Of a DNA stretch of 64,000 bases, positions 36,595-50,638 are shown one piece after another. The DNA comes from Paramecium sonneborni (taxonomy: Eukaryota > Ciliophora > Oligohymenophorea > Peniculida > Parameciidae). Both the position numbers and the translations under genes were made by a program. How positions within the stretch are numbered: position 1 is the stretch's first letter; every line of letters starts with the position of its first letter. A model generated the notes under the pieces. That model made no database searches. It was not told where the DNA came from and was given only the letters and a program-made list of their open reading frames with translations. The stretch lies in NCBI GenBank assembly GCA_905182985.1, contig CAJJDN010000114.1, forward strand, positions 62,001-126,000, given 5' to 3'.

Positions 36595-39500
36595 ATGAAT
36601 AAGTTTCATTGTACTTATTTATAATAAAAAAGAAAATCAATCTCAGAAAAATCTAAAAAATACAGATTAAACTATCCATTTTAACCAAATGACAATAACT
36701 CTGGTTTTGAAGTTAATTCTTTATCTTTTGATTAAATTGAATTGGAATCTCGTAAACCCTCTCGTAATACTTTAAGGTAATAACAACTTTAACATAAATA
36801 ATTCAGTTGTAAACCCATCCATATGCTCAAAAATAGTTATAAAACTGATACTGGAAGTGAATAATTAAAGAAAGAGTTAGCATAAGACTAAATTTAGAAA
36901 TTAAATAACTAATACTTCTAATAAGATAATAAAATTTCTCCTTTAGTGTAAAAATTGCTGAATAAAAATTTATCTGAAATGTAATTTACAGAAAATCATG
37001 ATAAAAGGAAAACAATTCAACTAAACGAAAATTAACTCTATAAATTAATATTAGTATTAATCCTATTTCTAATTGGTATTTTGAGTCCTGCTTATATGGT
37101 CCTTTAATTTTCTTCATTTACAACATATGGATCATTGTGTTAAATAACTCTCCTAGTAACTTCAATTTTATTAAATTTATTTCTAAGGCAATAATCAACG
37201 AGAAAAAAATATACTAAAGATATTTTATAATTATTAAGTAAAGATTTGAGCCATGAGATTATTATTTTACTTTTATCAATTATCTTATTTGTAATTTAGA
37301 TGTTACAAGTGAAAAAATTATAAGTGATAAATATCATTTAAACTATTGCATGTATTATAAGTTTAGTTAAAAATTTGATAATTTAAAATCATGCTACACA
37401 GGTTGGATTAAAGATTTTCTTATCAAATTTTTTATTTTTGCATCTTTTAAAATGTTATTAACTTAATATAATCTTTTTATAAAAATTGGATTTTTTGACC
37501 TTTTGTCAGAATTATGTATTAATAATGGTTTAAAATCATAGATTATAAGAGAATGAAGATAATATTAATTTAGCTTTGTTAGAGATTGTCTAGATTATCT
37601 TTTATTATATTTTCTTGTTTTAGATATTTATTTATCTCTTAAATTTATGGAATAACCATTTCAACCTGGATTATCTTTTGGTTAAACAGTAAAAAACATT
37701 TGAGAAGTTGTTGGGAGATTTATCAACTGACATGGAGAAGTCGAATTCAATCTTGAAACAAACAAAGAATCTTTAAAGTGAAAGTCTCAAGTATTTATCT
37801 ATATTTGAGCAAATAACATAAAATTAATACTTTCACATGGAATTAAGAAAACTTTTATTGTCAAAATCTAAATTGTTTGAATAATTTTCCCAATCATCAT
37901 AAGAGTAATTGATTAAATCTATGGAATTGCATTTAATCTATCCATAATAAATAATTTCTTGTGATTAATTAAATGAAGAATTATCCATTAACTTTCTAAT
38001 ACATGGGACTCTCAATCTTGGAATTTAAAATAATTAATTTTTTAATTTTGAAAAAATTGATGAATTATAATAAGGCTAACATTTTGGATAATTAAGCTTT
38101 TTTACAGGTTAAAAGGACTGTCTTTCCTTCTAAAGCAATCATTATTCTCTTTTATTTAAATTAAAAAGATAAAGCTTAATTTATTGTATTGAAAAAAATA
38201 CTATTGATAATGAGAAACTATCAATAATTAATTAAGCTATAAATAAATAGAATTATTCAATATTGTAATTGAAATGTCAATGTTGTAATTCAAGTTATCA
38301 TATACTTGGTGATTGCCCATAGGTACATATGTTTCTAAATAAAGATGAAATTATTTCTCAATTTCTATCTCCTTAAATTCAAGAAAGAAAAAAATGTAAA
38401 AACTTCATTTTTATTTAGATTTAAGATTATAAAATAATAAAAAAAAAAATATAATAAGATTAAAACAGCTGAAAAGTTTTTCGTTTAAATCTGATGCTTC
38501 AAAGAATATGTAAAAAAAGTAGAACAATAACTAAAATGTAGAAAGAAAGAGTTCAGCTTTTAATTTTGAAAATAATAGTAATTTGTTTAATTTTATCTCT
38601 TTTTAGGTGAAATTCCAAAAGAATTTAAAAGTGAAAAAATTTTAGATTAGCAAATAGTATCGTATTAAATAAATTCGATAAATAGCGTTTAAGAATTATA
38701 TAATGATACCTAAAAGAAAAGCAAATAATGTATAATTAATGAATAAAGTAATGAATAAAATGAGTATACGGATATGAATAAAGGCGCAATAAATTTAGAT
38801 TGTTAAGATTATTTAATTAATCCTTATTAATAATATATAATAACTGAAAGTAANTTGAGCAAATAACATAAAATTAATACTTTCACATGGAATTAAGAAA
38901 ACTTTTATTGTCAAAATCTAAATTGTTTGAATAATTTTCCCAATCATCATAAGAGTAATTGATTAAATCTATGGAATTGCATTTAATCTATCCATAATAA
39001 ATAATTTCTTGTGATTAATTAAATGAAGAATTATCCATTAACTTTCTAATACATGGGACTCTCAATCTTGGAATTTAAAATAATTAATTTTTTAATTTTG
39101 AAAAAATTGATGAATTATAATAAGGCTAACATTTTGGATAATTAAGCTTTTTTACAGGTTAAAAGGACTGTCTTTCCTTCTAAAGCAATCATTATTCTCT
39201 TTTATTTAAATTAAAAAGATAAAGCTTAATTTATTGTATTGAAAAAAATACTATTGATAATGAGAAACTATCAATAATTAATTAAGCTATAAATAAATAG
39301 AATTATTCAATATTGTAATTGAAATGTCAATGTTGTAATTCAAGTTATCATATACTTGGTGATTGCCCATAGGTACATATGTTTCTAAATAAAGATGAAA
39401 TTATTTCTCAATTTCTATCTCCTTAAATTCAAGAAAGAAAAAAATGTAAAAACTTCATTTTTATTTAGATTTAAGATTATAAAATAATAAAAAAAAAAAT

Positions 39501-40278
39501 ATAATAAGATTAAAACAGCTGAAAAGTTTTTCGTTTAAATCTGATGCTTCAAAGAATATGTAAAAAAAGTAGAACAATAACTAAAATGTAGAAAGAAAGA
39601 GTTCAGCTTTTAATTTTGAAAATAATAGTAATTTGTTTAATTTTATCTCTTTTTAGGTGAAATTCCAAAAGAATTTAAAAGTGAAAAAATTTTAGATTAG
39701 CAAATAGTATCGTATTAAATAAATTCGATAAATAGCGTTTAAGAATTATATAATGATACCTAAAAGAAAAGCAAATAATGTATAATTAATGAATAAAGTA
39801 ATGAATAAAATGAGTATACGGATATGAATAAAGGCGCAATAAATTTAGATTGTTAAGATTATTTAATTAATCCTTATTAATAATATATAATAACTGAAAG
39901 TAAACCTTTTTTGGATGAATGTGAATCAAGCAATATGGTAAATAATTTAAATAGTTACAAATCGAAATAGATGTCAGGTACAAATGCGAATTCAATCCAA
40001 CATCAATAATTTATATCATTAACTGGATAAGTATAATATTTTTCAGTATGTACTAGATGATTTCAATTTTAAATAATGAACTTTATAATTAATTTACAAA
40101 TTTAAATATTGATAAATGGTAGAATTATGAGTACTTTGAAGTTCATTATAATTTTTGGAATATTGAAAAAAAGTTGAGTTAGAAGTAAGAGGATTAAAAA
40201 TCATATAAAAATTCAAGATAGACTTAGGATTGTAATGTGAGTATAAAAATAAATAAATTGAAAGAATAAGATGATTGA
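36595..40278 (+). CDS. Channel-like membrane protein with cNMP-binding-like domain and CCHC knuckle (assembly-duplicated middle)
   Basis: Dropping one copy of the 1,049-bp assembly duplication and its N (36595-37804 joined to 38855-40278) and three introns (39446-39468, 39628-39656, 40031-40056) gives a clean 851-aa frame. Residues ~155-370 hold about six hydrophobic segments. The re-entrant loop position (CQNYVLIMVQNHRLQENED) has no TVGYG-type filter. Residues ~430-540 resemble a cyclic-nucleotide-binding domain (INFLIHGTLNLGI, HFGQLSFFTG). A zinc knuckle follows, C561-x2-C564-x4-H569-x4-C574, then a Gln/Asn-rich tail. The overall layout is that of ciliate CNG/K+-channel relatives, shared with the gene at 50639. 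K+ conduction is not supported by the loop, so ion selectivity is unknown. Confidence 0.75.
37805..38853 (+). repeat. Assembly duplication A, copy 1 (1,049 bp)
   Basis: Identical to 38855-39903, offset exactly 1,050 bp, with one N at 38854 between them. The copies begin ttgagcaaataac and end gaaagtaa. A two-copy arrangement joined by a lone N is the signature of an unmerged contig overlap. Confidence 0.95.
38855..39903 (+). repeat. Assembly duplication A, copy 2 (1,049 bp)
   Basis: Second copy of 37805-38853. Reading through both copies breaks the channel-like frame; using one restores it. Confidence 0.95.
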
Positions 40279-40399
40279 TATTTATATGTTAATGCGTTAT
40301 TTTCTATTAATTTAATAATTAGTTATTGAAATTGTTCTGGATAGATTAGAATTATTTAATATTAATATAAAATAAGCTCTATGAATATACAGAAATAAA

Positions 40400-41331
40400 T
40401 CAATCTTTAAATTTAGAATTGAATTTTCTACGTGTTTAGCCAGCTTTATTAATTTTCTAATAAATGAAAAAAAGAGTACTTTCAAATCCATTTTAATTGA
40501 AGCAATTTGTAAGGCTAATTAAACAACTAATGAGACTAAATTATTATAATTAGGATTGGTATTTAAATTAGTCATAACCTTGACACATATTTTGCTTAGA
40601 TAAATATATAATAATAATACCATGCAGGATCTCTATCAACATCAGAGATATAAATAATGTGAATAAATTTTTGATTCTCATTGAGTAGTTAAATGATTTC
40701 AGGTGTACAAATTGATAAGGCAATTTCATCATATTCTGTTAAGATTTAAAGGGAATTATCTAATTCTGGTATTGTAAGAGTCTCTAGATATATTTAATAA
40801 AGTTACATGACAAATGTTCTTTAGATCTTCATAACCTTCTTATCTAATTCTTTTAATTTAGTTTTATTTAACAATTCCAAAACAGATATATTATCTAAAT
40901 TATGGTTACACACCTATTTCAATAACTAATCTTTCTTTGGAAGGGAATACAAATTGATAACCATAATAATTAAACAAATTTTCTCTTCTATGAAGCTAAT
41001 TATTAATTAATAACTATACATATAAACCAACTAAACAAAATTTCATTGTAGAATGATTTGAAGCATACAATTTATAAGTATGAGGATTATCTTATTCATA
41101 GAGAATATTTTATTCTTTATCTCCAACATTTTTAAAATATTTCTCTAGCTCTATGCTAATCAAATTCATATGAATTCCGGCTAATCTTTTATTAAACTTT
41201 GATCCTTTAATATATTAGAAAGCAAAGATAAGTATGGTAACAATAAAAATGGTTTCATAGAAATAGAATTTATACCAAAACATAGGATTAAGGTACATGA
41301 TTAGTTTAACCAAGAGTTATTCTGAATTCAT
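40400..41331 (-). CDS. CCDC47: CCDC47 homologue (DUF1682; ER membrane insertion factor)
   Basis: 287 aa with introns 40895-40913 (19 nt), 40595-40620 and 40457-40479. An N-terminal transmembrane helix (FYETIFIVTILIFAF) is followed by motifs of the CCDC47 family: YFKNVGDKE, HTYKLYASNHSTMKFC, the helix after it, and the basic end KKINKAGQTRRKFNS. CCDC47 sits in the ER membrane and helps the PAT complex insert multi-pass proteins. Human CCDC47 is ~480 aa; this version lacks the long acidic N-terminus, the cleaved signal peptide and most of the charged C-terminal coiled coil. Similarity is recognised by eye, strongest in the middle. The start at 41331 is the first in-frame ATG and lies 27 bp downstream of the SUA5 stop. 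Confidence 0.75.
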
Positions 41332-41358
41332 ATTTAATATATTTTATTTATAAAATAA

Positions 41359-42695
41359 TCACTAGCACAAATAAAATTTATTATTTTAATAGTAAATCTT
41401 TTAACCAGAGGCTGAGCGAAATATTTTATCTTGTAAGGAGAGTATATTTTCATGATGTAAAATTTGATGATTGATTTCAGTATCAAAATCATAAAGTAAA
41501 ATTTATTAAGCCCCTTATTGTATTTCAGCCCATCTTAATAAATCATATAGATTAAACATAGCTTCTTTAGCATCATAATTAAGTGATAAAGTCTTATATT
41601 TAGTTTCTATATAATTATTATTATAATACCATCAAAATTAGCAATTCTATTTCTTAATTCTGACCCAAAATCAATGATCACAGTTTCTTTTAAATTTATA
41701 TCAATTTCTTAAAATGCATTAATAGATTTGAATGTAAGAATAAATGAATTGATTCTAGCTGAATAATGTTTTAAAAATTATCCAGGAGCTTCCATTGAAC
41801 TTTTACGATCTAAATGTTATAAATCTTATAATTCTTTTTCAATGTCTTCTTCATTTTCTTCAATCTACATATATTTATTTTCATATTTAATAGCGAAATG
41901 TTTCAATGATTCACTTTAATTTATTTTATTTAAAATAGTATCTTTAGCCAAACTTCCTAATCTTAATATATGTAATTCATTTCCCAATGGTTTTATTACT
42001 GTACTTTCAATACCATTATCACATCTACCAGCATCTATAATATGAACTCTTTAATCATAAAAATCATTAAAAACATGAGCTGCACTTGTAGGGGATATAT
42101 GAGTAAATAAATTTGCAGAAGGTGCAGCAATAGGAATATTTGCTAACTTTAACAATTCTAAAGCAATCTCATTATTTGGAATCCTATAAAATATATTTAA
42201 ACAATTTATTACCTTATTCCTATTGACCCTGTCCCCGCTGATAAAATTTCTGTGGTCTCTAATTAAGTCGATCTAGTATATTTTTTAATCTTATACTTTA
42301 AAACTATTGTAAAAGGTCCTGGCCAAAATAATTCTGCAAATTAATCAACATAATCTGGCTTATCTGTATAGAGATTATTCTTATCATGAACATGAACAAT
42401 CAAAGGATCACTTAATGGTCTTTTCTTTGCTTTGAAAATATTCAATATAGCTTAAGCATTTTTAGCATTTGCTCCTAATCCATAAACAGTTTCAGTTGGA
42501 AATGCTACTAATTCTCCTTATTATAGAAGCTTGGCTATAATTAAATAAATATATTATACCTGCTATGTGTAATTCATCTAAATTTATAATCCCACAATGA
42601 ATCTCCTTTTAAACATCTAATTAGATAAAATCTTTGTATTTTATCTTAAACTATTCTAATCTATCCTTTGAATACAACTATGGATAACTTTCCAT
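41359..42695 (-). CDS. SUA5: SUA5/YrdC threonylcarbamoyl-AMP synthase
   Basis: 411 aa with introns 42535-42559, 42273-42296, 42184-42212 and 41607-41629. The YrdC domain is unmistakable: GELVAFPTETVYGLGANA, the KRP and DPLIVHVHD motifs, FWPGPFTIVL, then PIAAPSANLFTHISPT and RCDNGIESTVI. A linker with the Sua5 signature APGQFLKHYS leads to the C-terminal Sua5 domain (YDLLRWAEIQQ). The enzyme makes threonylcarbamoyl-AMP from Thr, bicarbonate and ATP for t6A37 of tRNAs reading ANN codons. Presence of both domains means the full Sua5 type rather than YrdC alone. The 24-nt intron could be translated through; it is accepted because its ends and size are typical. Confidence 0.93.
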
Positions 42696-42857
42696 CTCTC
42701 TAAAACTTTATTTTAAATAATTCTTACATAATTTTTATTCCACTTTTTATATATATAATCTAAAATCCTACATCTAATGATTAACTAATAAATTCTAATC
42801 GATTTTATTCAACTAACCCATACTCCTTTATATATAACAAATTCACTATTAATAAAT

Positions 42858-43993
42858 ATGAAAAATACTAATAATCAGCTAAAACATGGTATTAATAATG
42901 AAGAAGAGTCAATCTTAATTAAGACATATATAAAAAATAGTAAAGAAGAATAACAAAAAGTATTATAATAACTTAGTGATGAATAATACTAATATAATCA
43001 ACCATATTTATATATTTATTCATTTTAATAACCAATCTCTTAGAATCTATATTCTCTCAAAAACTAACAAATATCTAATTTATATTGTGAAGGATAGAAA
43101 TTCAATTAAGCAATGTTTAAGTTTAAGAGTAAGATTTAATAAGTTTTAAACATTAAAATATACATTATTATCAATTATATTTGGATTCGAAGAAGTTCTA
43201 AAATTTTAAGAAAGTTATTCTTTTATTAGTTTTTTGAATATAGTTTGTATGAACTTGAATTGTAAATAATGAGAAATTATTTAGAAAGTGAGAAACAATT
43301 CATTTTGATAAATTCTGAAGTTTAGGAATTAATATCTACTTTAATTATGTAATCATTAAATTATAAATTTAAAATGTTTAAAAAAAGAATTAAATATCTT
43401 TGGATAAATTTCAGACAGTTAAAATAATTAAATGATAAATTATAGTTGAGGATTAGTGTGGTTGAAAAAGAAATGAAATTAAAAGAACATTATATAAAAT
43501 CAAGTATAACTACAGACTAAAGAGATAAGAATGCATTTATAGGTTTTTAATAATGAGAGTAATAGTAACACTTAAAGTCAAATTAGAGAGAATAATAATT
43601 ATTGTAAAAGCAGGGAATTTAGAAATGAATTAGAATGATTAGAGACCAAAGCTTAAATTACGTATCATAGAGGTTTGAGTATGATATTAATTTAACAGTT
43701 AGAAAGATATCTACATATATATAGATTATTATCAAACATAGACGCATGTTTTGACAACTATAGAGATTGAAATTTTTAAGAAAGATAAAATATAAATAAT
43801 ATAAGATAATGATTTAAGATTTAGCTTATTTGGAGATTCAAAATAATAAAATAATGTAGGAAGTGTAAAAAAAAGTAATAAGTCTATTAAAATCATGGAA
43901 AGGGAAGGAGTTATTGAATAGTATTAAGATAATATATAAATCATCACCTAAGAATTATTGTTCAAGAAAAAATTCGTCCTACCAAGGAATTGA
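42858..43993 (+). CDS. Uncharacterised protein, possible C2-like domain
   Basis: 360 aa with introns 43543-43565 (23 nt) and 43673-43702 (30 nt, carrying an in-frame TGA). The N-terminal two thirds are Gln-, Lys- and Asn-rich helical sequence. Beta-rich sequence follows (VTLKVKLERIIIIVKAGNL, KLKLRIIE, DIYIYIDYYQTQT, LTTIEIEIF), spaced like a C2 domain, though calcium-binding Asp clusters are not obvious. The last codons and the stop lie inside the tRNA-Arg gene on the opposite strand. An earlier stop by an undetected splice is possible. Confidence 0.6.
43966..43971 (-). terminator. RNA polymerase III terminator of tRNA-Arg
   Basis: On the minus strand the tRNA 3' end is followed three bases later by a run of six T, the standard Pol III stop signal. 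Confidence 0.8.
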
Positions 43994-44045
43994 ACCTCGA
44001 ACTCGAGAGCCGGAATCTCACGTGTTACCATTACACTAATAGGAC
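43975..44045 (-). tRNA. tRNA-Arg (anticodon CCG)
   Basis: All four arms pair by hand: acceptor GTCCTAT with GTAGGAC (one G-U), D stem GTGT with ACAC around AATGGTA, anticodon stem TGAGA with TCTCG, and T stem CGAGG with CCTTG around TTCAATT. The 7-nt anticodon loop TTCCGGC puts CCG at positions 34-36, reading CGG (Arg). The discriminator is G. It has 71 nt, no intron, and typical A-box and B-box sequences (GGTTCAATTCC). CGG should be a rare codon in such AT-rich DNA. Its 3' 19 bases overlap the end of the plus-strand coding frame. Confidence 0.93.
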
Positions 44046-44099
44046 TTGATTTTACAGAAAAATAATTATTGTATATAAATAATAAATAATATAAACTAC

Positions 44100-44924
44100 T
44101 CAATTTAAAAGCTTGGTTAATATATTACTTCCATATTCAATGCATTGTAAATTTAAATCTTTAATTTTCTGATAACTTTATTAGAACATAACTGGATGAT
44201 CTAATTAATCTCTTAAGCCTTCTATAATTTATTCTTTATTTTAATAAATGGTAGCATCAATGTTTCTAATAATTTGAATATTGGTTGATGGATTAAAAGT
44301 AACATATTTTTAGAGTTCTTTTTCAAACTCCCATTTACCTTTAGATAATAATGAACAATGAAAAGCAGCTGAGACTTCTAAGAATAAGGAGTTAACCTTG
44401 ATTTTTTTTAATTCATTTTGCATTAATTTTAATGATTCTTTATCCCCAGAATAAACTAATTAATTTTAAGAATTATAGAGTGCAGGTTCGATGATTTAAT
44501 TTACAAGTAGAACTTTTTTAATGATTGAATTGAAATCTTATGTACTAGCTACAGCTAACATACCCATTTATCTTCCTTTAGAACAATCTCTCATAATACA
44601 TCCTCTTTTATATAATAATTAGACAGTATCTTAAGGATCTAAATGACCTGCAATAGCTAAGGCAGCATATTCACCAACAGAATGACCTATAGCATATTGT
44701 ATTTGTGCATCAGGAATTGATTAATATCGAAGGTAGGAACAGATAAAAATGGCTGGTTATGTAAATTCAGTTTAATTAAGTATTGCTTATGGTCCTTATT
44801 CAATTGATTATTATAAACCTGGTACATGTTTAACTAGATTCAAATATTGATTTGTATCAAGGGATGCATGCATACCAACTTTTTAAATGCCTTAGCCTGG
44901 AAAGAGATGTAATATTCTTTTCAT
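44100..44924 (-). CDS. MCAT: Malonyl-CoA:ACP transacylase (FabD/MCAT)
   Basis: An intronless 274-aa frame of normal family length. It begins with the acyltransferase signature LFPGQG, has the nucleophile elbow GHSVGEYAALAIAGHL (active-site Ser), the Arg region RGCIMRDCSKG, the QLVYSGDKESL strand, and the catalytic His in VSAAFHCSLL. The enzyme moves malonyl from CoA to acyl carrier protein in type II, usually mitochondrial, fatty-acid synthesis. The N-terminus is too short to show a clear mitochondrial presequence. Its start lies only 17 bp downstream of the stop of the next small gene on the same strand. Confidence 0.93.
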
Positions 44925-44941
44925 TAATTTTTAATAAACAA

Positions 44942-45256
44942 TCACAACAATTATTATAGTCCACCAACTAGTCTAGTTAGATTTCTTTAACTAAATATAT
45001 TTCTATATTCTTCATTATATTTTCGAGCTGTTTAGATTTTAGGTAGAGGTGTTGGAAGTTTATTGTAATCACTTATGGTTTTCCGTTGACGAACAAAACC
45101 TTCATGAGTTAGTGATGTACTTTACTAAACTTTCTATTTTTATGAAGGTTCTGAACTTAGCTCCTATAATTTGACTTCATAATATGAAACACGAGGATCT
45201 ATTGTTTGTGTTTTTAACTTTGGGGGTAATTTATATTTGGATTTAAATCTATTCAT
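44942..45256 (-). CDS. Small basic uncharacterised protein (104 aa)
   Basis: An intronless frame beginning MNRFKSKYKLPPKLKTQTID. It is basic, Gln/Ser/Thr-rich and predicted disordered, with Pro-rich turns (KLPTPLPKIQ) and no signal peptide or helix of membrane length. No family is recognised. The composition and the perfect fit between two genes support it being real. Confidence 0.6.
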
Positions 45257-45343
45257 ATATTTATATATTAATATAATCAATAAAAGTAATATGAAATAGA
45301 AGATATATTAATATTATAACAGAATATAAAAAATATACATCTA

Positions 45344-48059
<2,716 letters not shown>

Positions 48060-48213
48060 AAAAATAATATTAAACCTAAATGGCTAAAATTTTAGTTGAA
48101 ATATTCACTAATACAAAATTCCTCATTATTATTATCCATTATAAATGTTTTTTATTAATCTTAATCATTTATCTCATAACTTAATTATTATAATTTATTT
48201 TATATTATTAACA

Positions 48214-49986
48214 ATGTTTAGCAGTGAAAGTATGTAAGAGCATATTTTGTATGACAAAATCTATTAATACCTATGGGTTAAATCAGAAACTGCCAACCCT
48301 CCTGCCATCCTCATTCCTGATACCGTCATTCTTATTCGTTCTATGCCCATCTACTGGTATTACACTGATAAAGAAACAGGAGAAATAAAAAAGAAAATGA
48401 GAAAGAATGTTACGAAATAAAACATTAAACAAACCTGGAATCAATAAGTTGGCAGAGGAGGTGTGGTTGCATACCTTTTACATTTTATGTATGCGTTGTT
48501 CCATACTAATTTGCAAGTGATAATTTAGATCTGAATTACCCTCCAGAAAAGTTTTCAATAAGCGGTTAAATCCAAGTGATCTACTTTGATGTTGAAGGAT
48601 TCAATAAATTTATGGACGGGCACTTCGAATTGCCTTTTGGTATTCTGTAACAATTCATCGAACCAGCAGATGATAGGAATTGTAATATAAGAAGTGATTA
48701 TTGAATAGCCCAAATTTAGGCTTTTTGGAGTAAATCAGTCACACTATTCACAAAGAGAGTTTGCAAGAAATCTTTCATGAACAAGTCGATGAATATTTAC
48801 GAACGACATTGTACTTTTGAAGGACCAGAATATTTCAGTGAAGCAAGTATGTATATATTGTTGATAGTTTAATTAAAGCTTAAGTGAAAGATTTCTAATC
48901 TTAGAGAATCTCTGAATAAATAGATAAAATGATCTCTCATTTAGATGCCATCTCATATGGGAAATTAAATATCTCATAAGGGACATTCTATTTCAAAGTT
49001 GATAAGAAAGCAAGATGTTGGTTTTTATTTTGTGGGAATTTGAAATTTGAAGATGATAAACAATTAAAAAATCTTCCAAAAGATCTTTATACTTAATCTC
49101 AAATAAAAGTATATTATCATCCTATAAAAAAAAAGATACCAAAATCAATAGATAATTTGATGTCTGTATATAATTCTAGACCTCTATAATTAAATAGAGA
49201 ACATAAATGTATTAGATGTGGTTAATTGGAAAAGGGATCAAATTTTGTAGAAGTTCCATATCATTTTTTAATTGATTTTCATGAAAATCCACTTCCAGTT
49301 GAATAGTGGCCTCTCGAAGTTAAAAAATCAGCAAAATAAGTTAAATTAAGTGGTGCAAATTAAGAGAAGATTGCATATGTGAATACTATATCTCAAATTC
49401 CAATGACTTTTTAGAAAATACATGAATAATTGAATATTTAAAACTATTCAGATTTTAAGTAATCTCAAGGATTCAAGTATAAAACAATAGCAGTTTGTTT
49501 AGATTGCTATTTCTTAATGGGTATAATGAAATATAATATATTAAAGTTGAAAATTAAGAGAGAATTGCTATGTAAGAAGTAACATAAAAGGAGAAAACAA
49601 GTATACCAAGAGTGAAATCTAAGTAATTTTAAAGAAAAGAATAAAATCTTAATCAATTTCTCAATTCTACTCATTTATTCAAATAAGTGAAATCAGTTAA
49701 GAATATAAAAATAAAACCAATAGCTTCTCAGACTCCAACTCCAAAATAAAATACAATATAAAAGTATGTAAATTTGAGATTGACAAATTGTAAATCAATA
49801 ACACCAATAAAATATTCAATTGAAGTACCTTCAACTGCAGATTATTTGTCTCGAAAGACAAAATCTACATATTAGGATTTGAGTACAACTTACAAATTCA
49901 AAAATAGCAGAGACAATTATAATCAATCATTATAAGAGAGATAATAAAATAGATTGATAGAAATTAAAGATGAATAAGAATAATGA
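48214..49986 (+). CDS. Uncharacterised protein with a distal Cys pair-pair (552 aa)
   Basis: Four introns (48489-48517, 48682-48708, 48847-48878, 49521-49546) give 552 aa. The N-terminal half is folded-looking (VILIRSMPIYWYYTD, IQVIYFDVEGFNKFMDGHFE, FTKRVCKKSFMNKSM, GTFYFKVDKKARCWFLFCGN). The middle has CIRCGQ and, about 90 residues on, CLDC, which together could bind one zinc. The C-terminal ~170 residues are basic and disordered with Ser/Thr-Pro sites. I recognise no named family; length and mixed composition argue for a real conserved gene. It shares a 154-bp divergent promoter region with the helicase gene. Confidence 0.75.
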
Positions 49987-50022
49987 TATTTAATTTAGTG
50001 ACTGTTATTTTATTAAAAATAA

Positions 50023-50603
50023 ATGTTTATATAGGCATAGATTCCAAGAACTCGTTTAGCAATTACTCCAACCAATGTGAGATATGTTTGTTTAGATTCA
50101 ACACCTAACAGGTAGCAGTTAAATATGACACAAAGAATTCATGACAATTAACCAAACAGATAAATTAATGATCATAAGACACTAATTAACAATTCAAACA
50201 AAGAGAATCTAACTAGAATCCCTGGAAATTCATTTTGCCATAGTTCCTCATCTAAAGAACTTTAAATTTAAATTTAAGAACTTACATAATAAAGAGATAG
50301 TATGTAATACACTCTTTAAGAAGCTATTAGAAAAAGCAACCTTTTGGAATAATAATTAGATGTAATCTATCAATATTATATAAGTAATTACAAAATTAAA
50401 GAATTCAATAGGCCATATAATTTTAAGTTAATATGGATTAGTTTTAAGATCAAATTAATAATTTAACAAAGAAATTACAAGACCTCATTTAAGAAAATAA
50501 TCAACTCTAAGAATAATATTAAAGTTAATAATTTTATATAGACGAATTCTAATTCTAAGAAAACGATCAATTTAATATTACTCATAATTTTGGATAAATA
50601 TGA
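50023..50603 (+). CDS. Small coiled-coil protein (185 aa)
   Basis: One intron, 50362-50384 (23 nt), is required to join two frames. The first half is polar and basic (MFIQAQIPRTRLAITPTNV), probably disordered. The second is a Leu/Gln-rich coiled coil (TQQRDSMQYTLQEAIRKSN, then INNLTKKLQDLIQENNQL). Tail residues are acidic. No family is recognised. It starts 36 bp after the stop of the preceding gene and ends 35 bp before the start of the next, all on the same strand. Confidence 0.7.
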
Positions 50604-50638
50604 AAAGTAATTATTAGTTATATATAATTTTTTAATTA

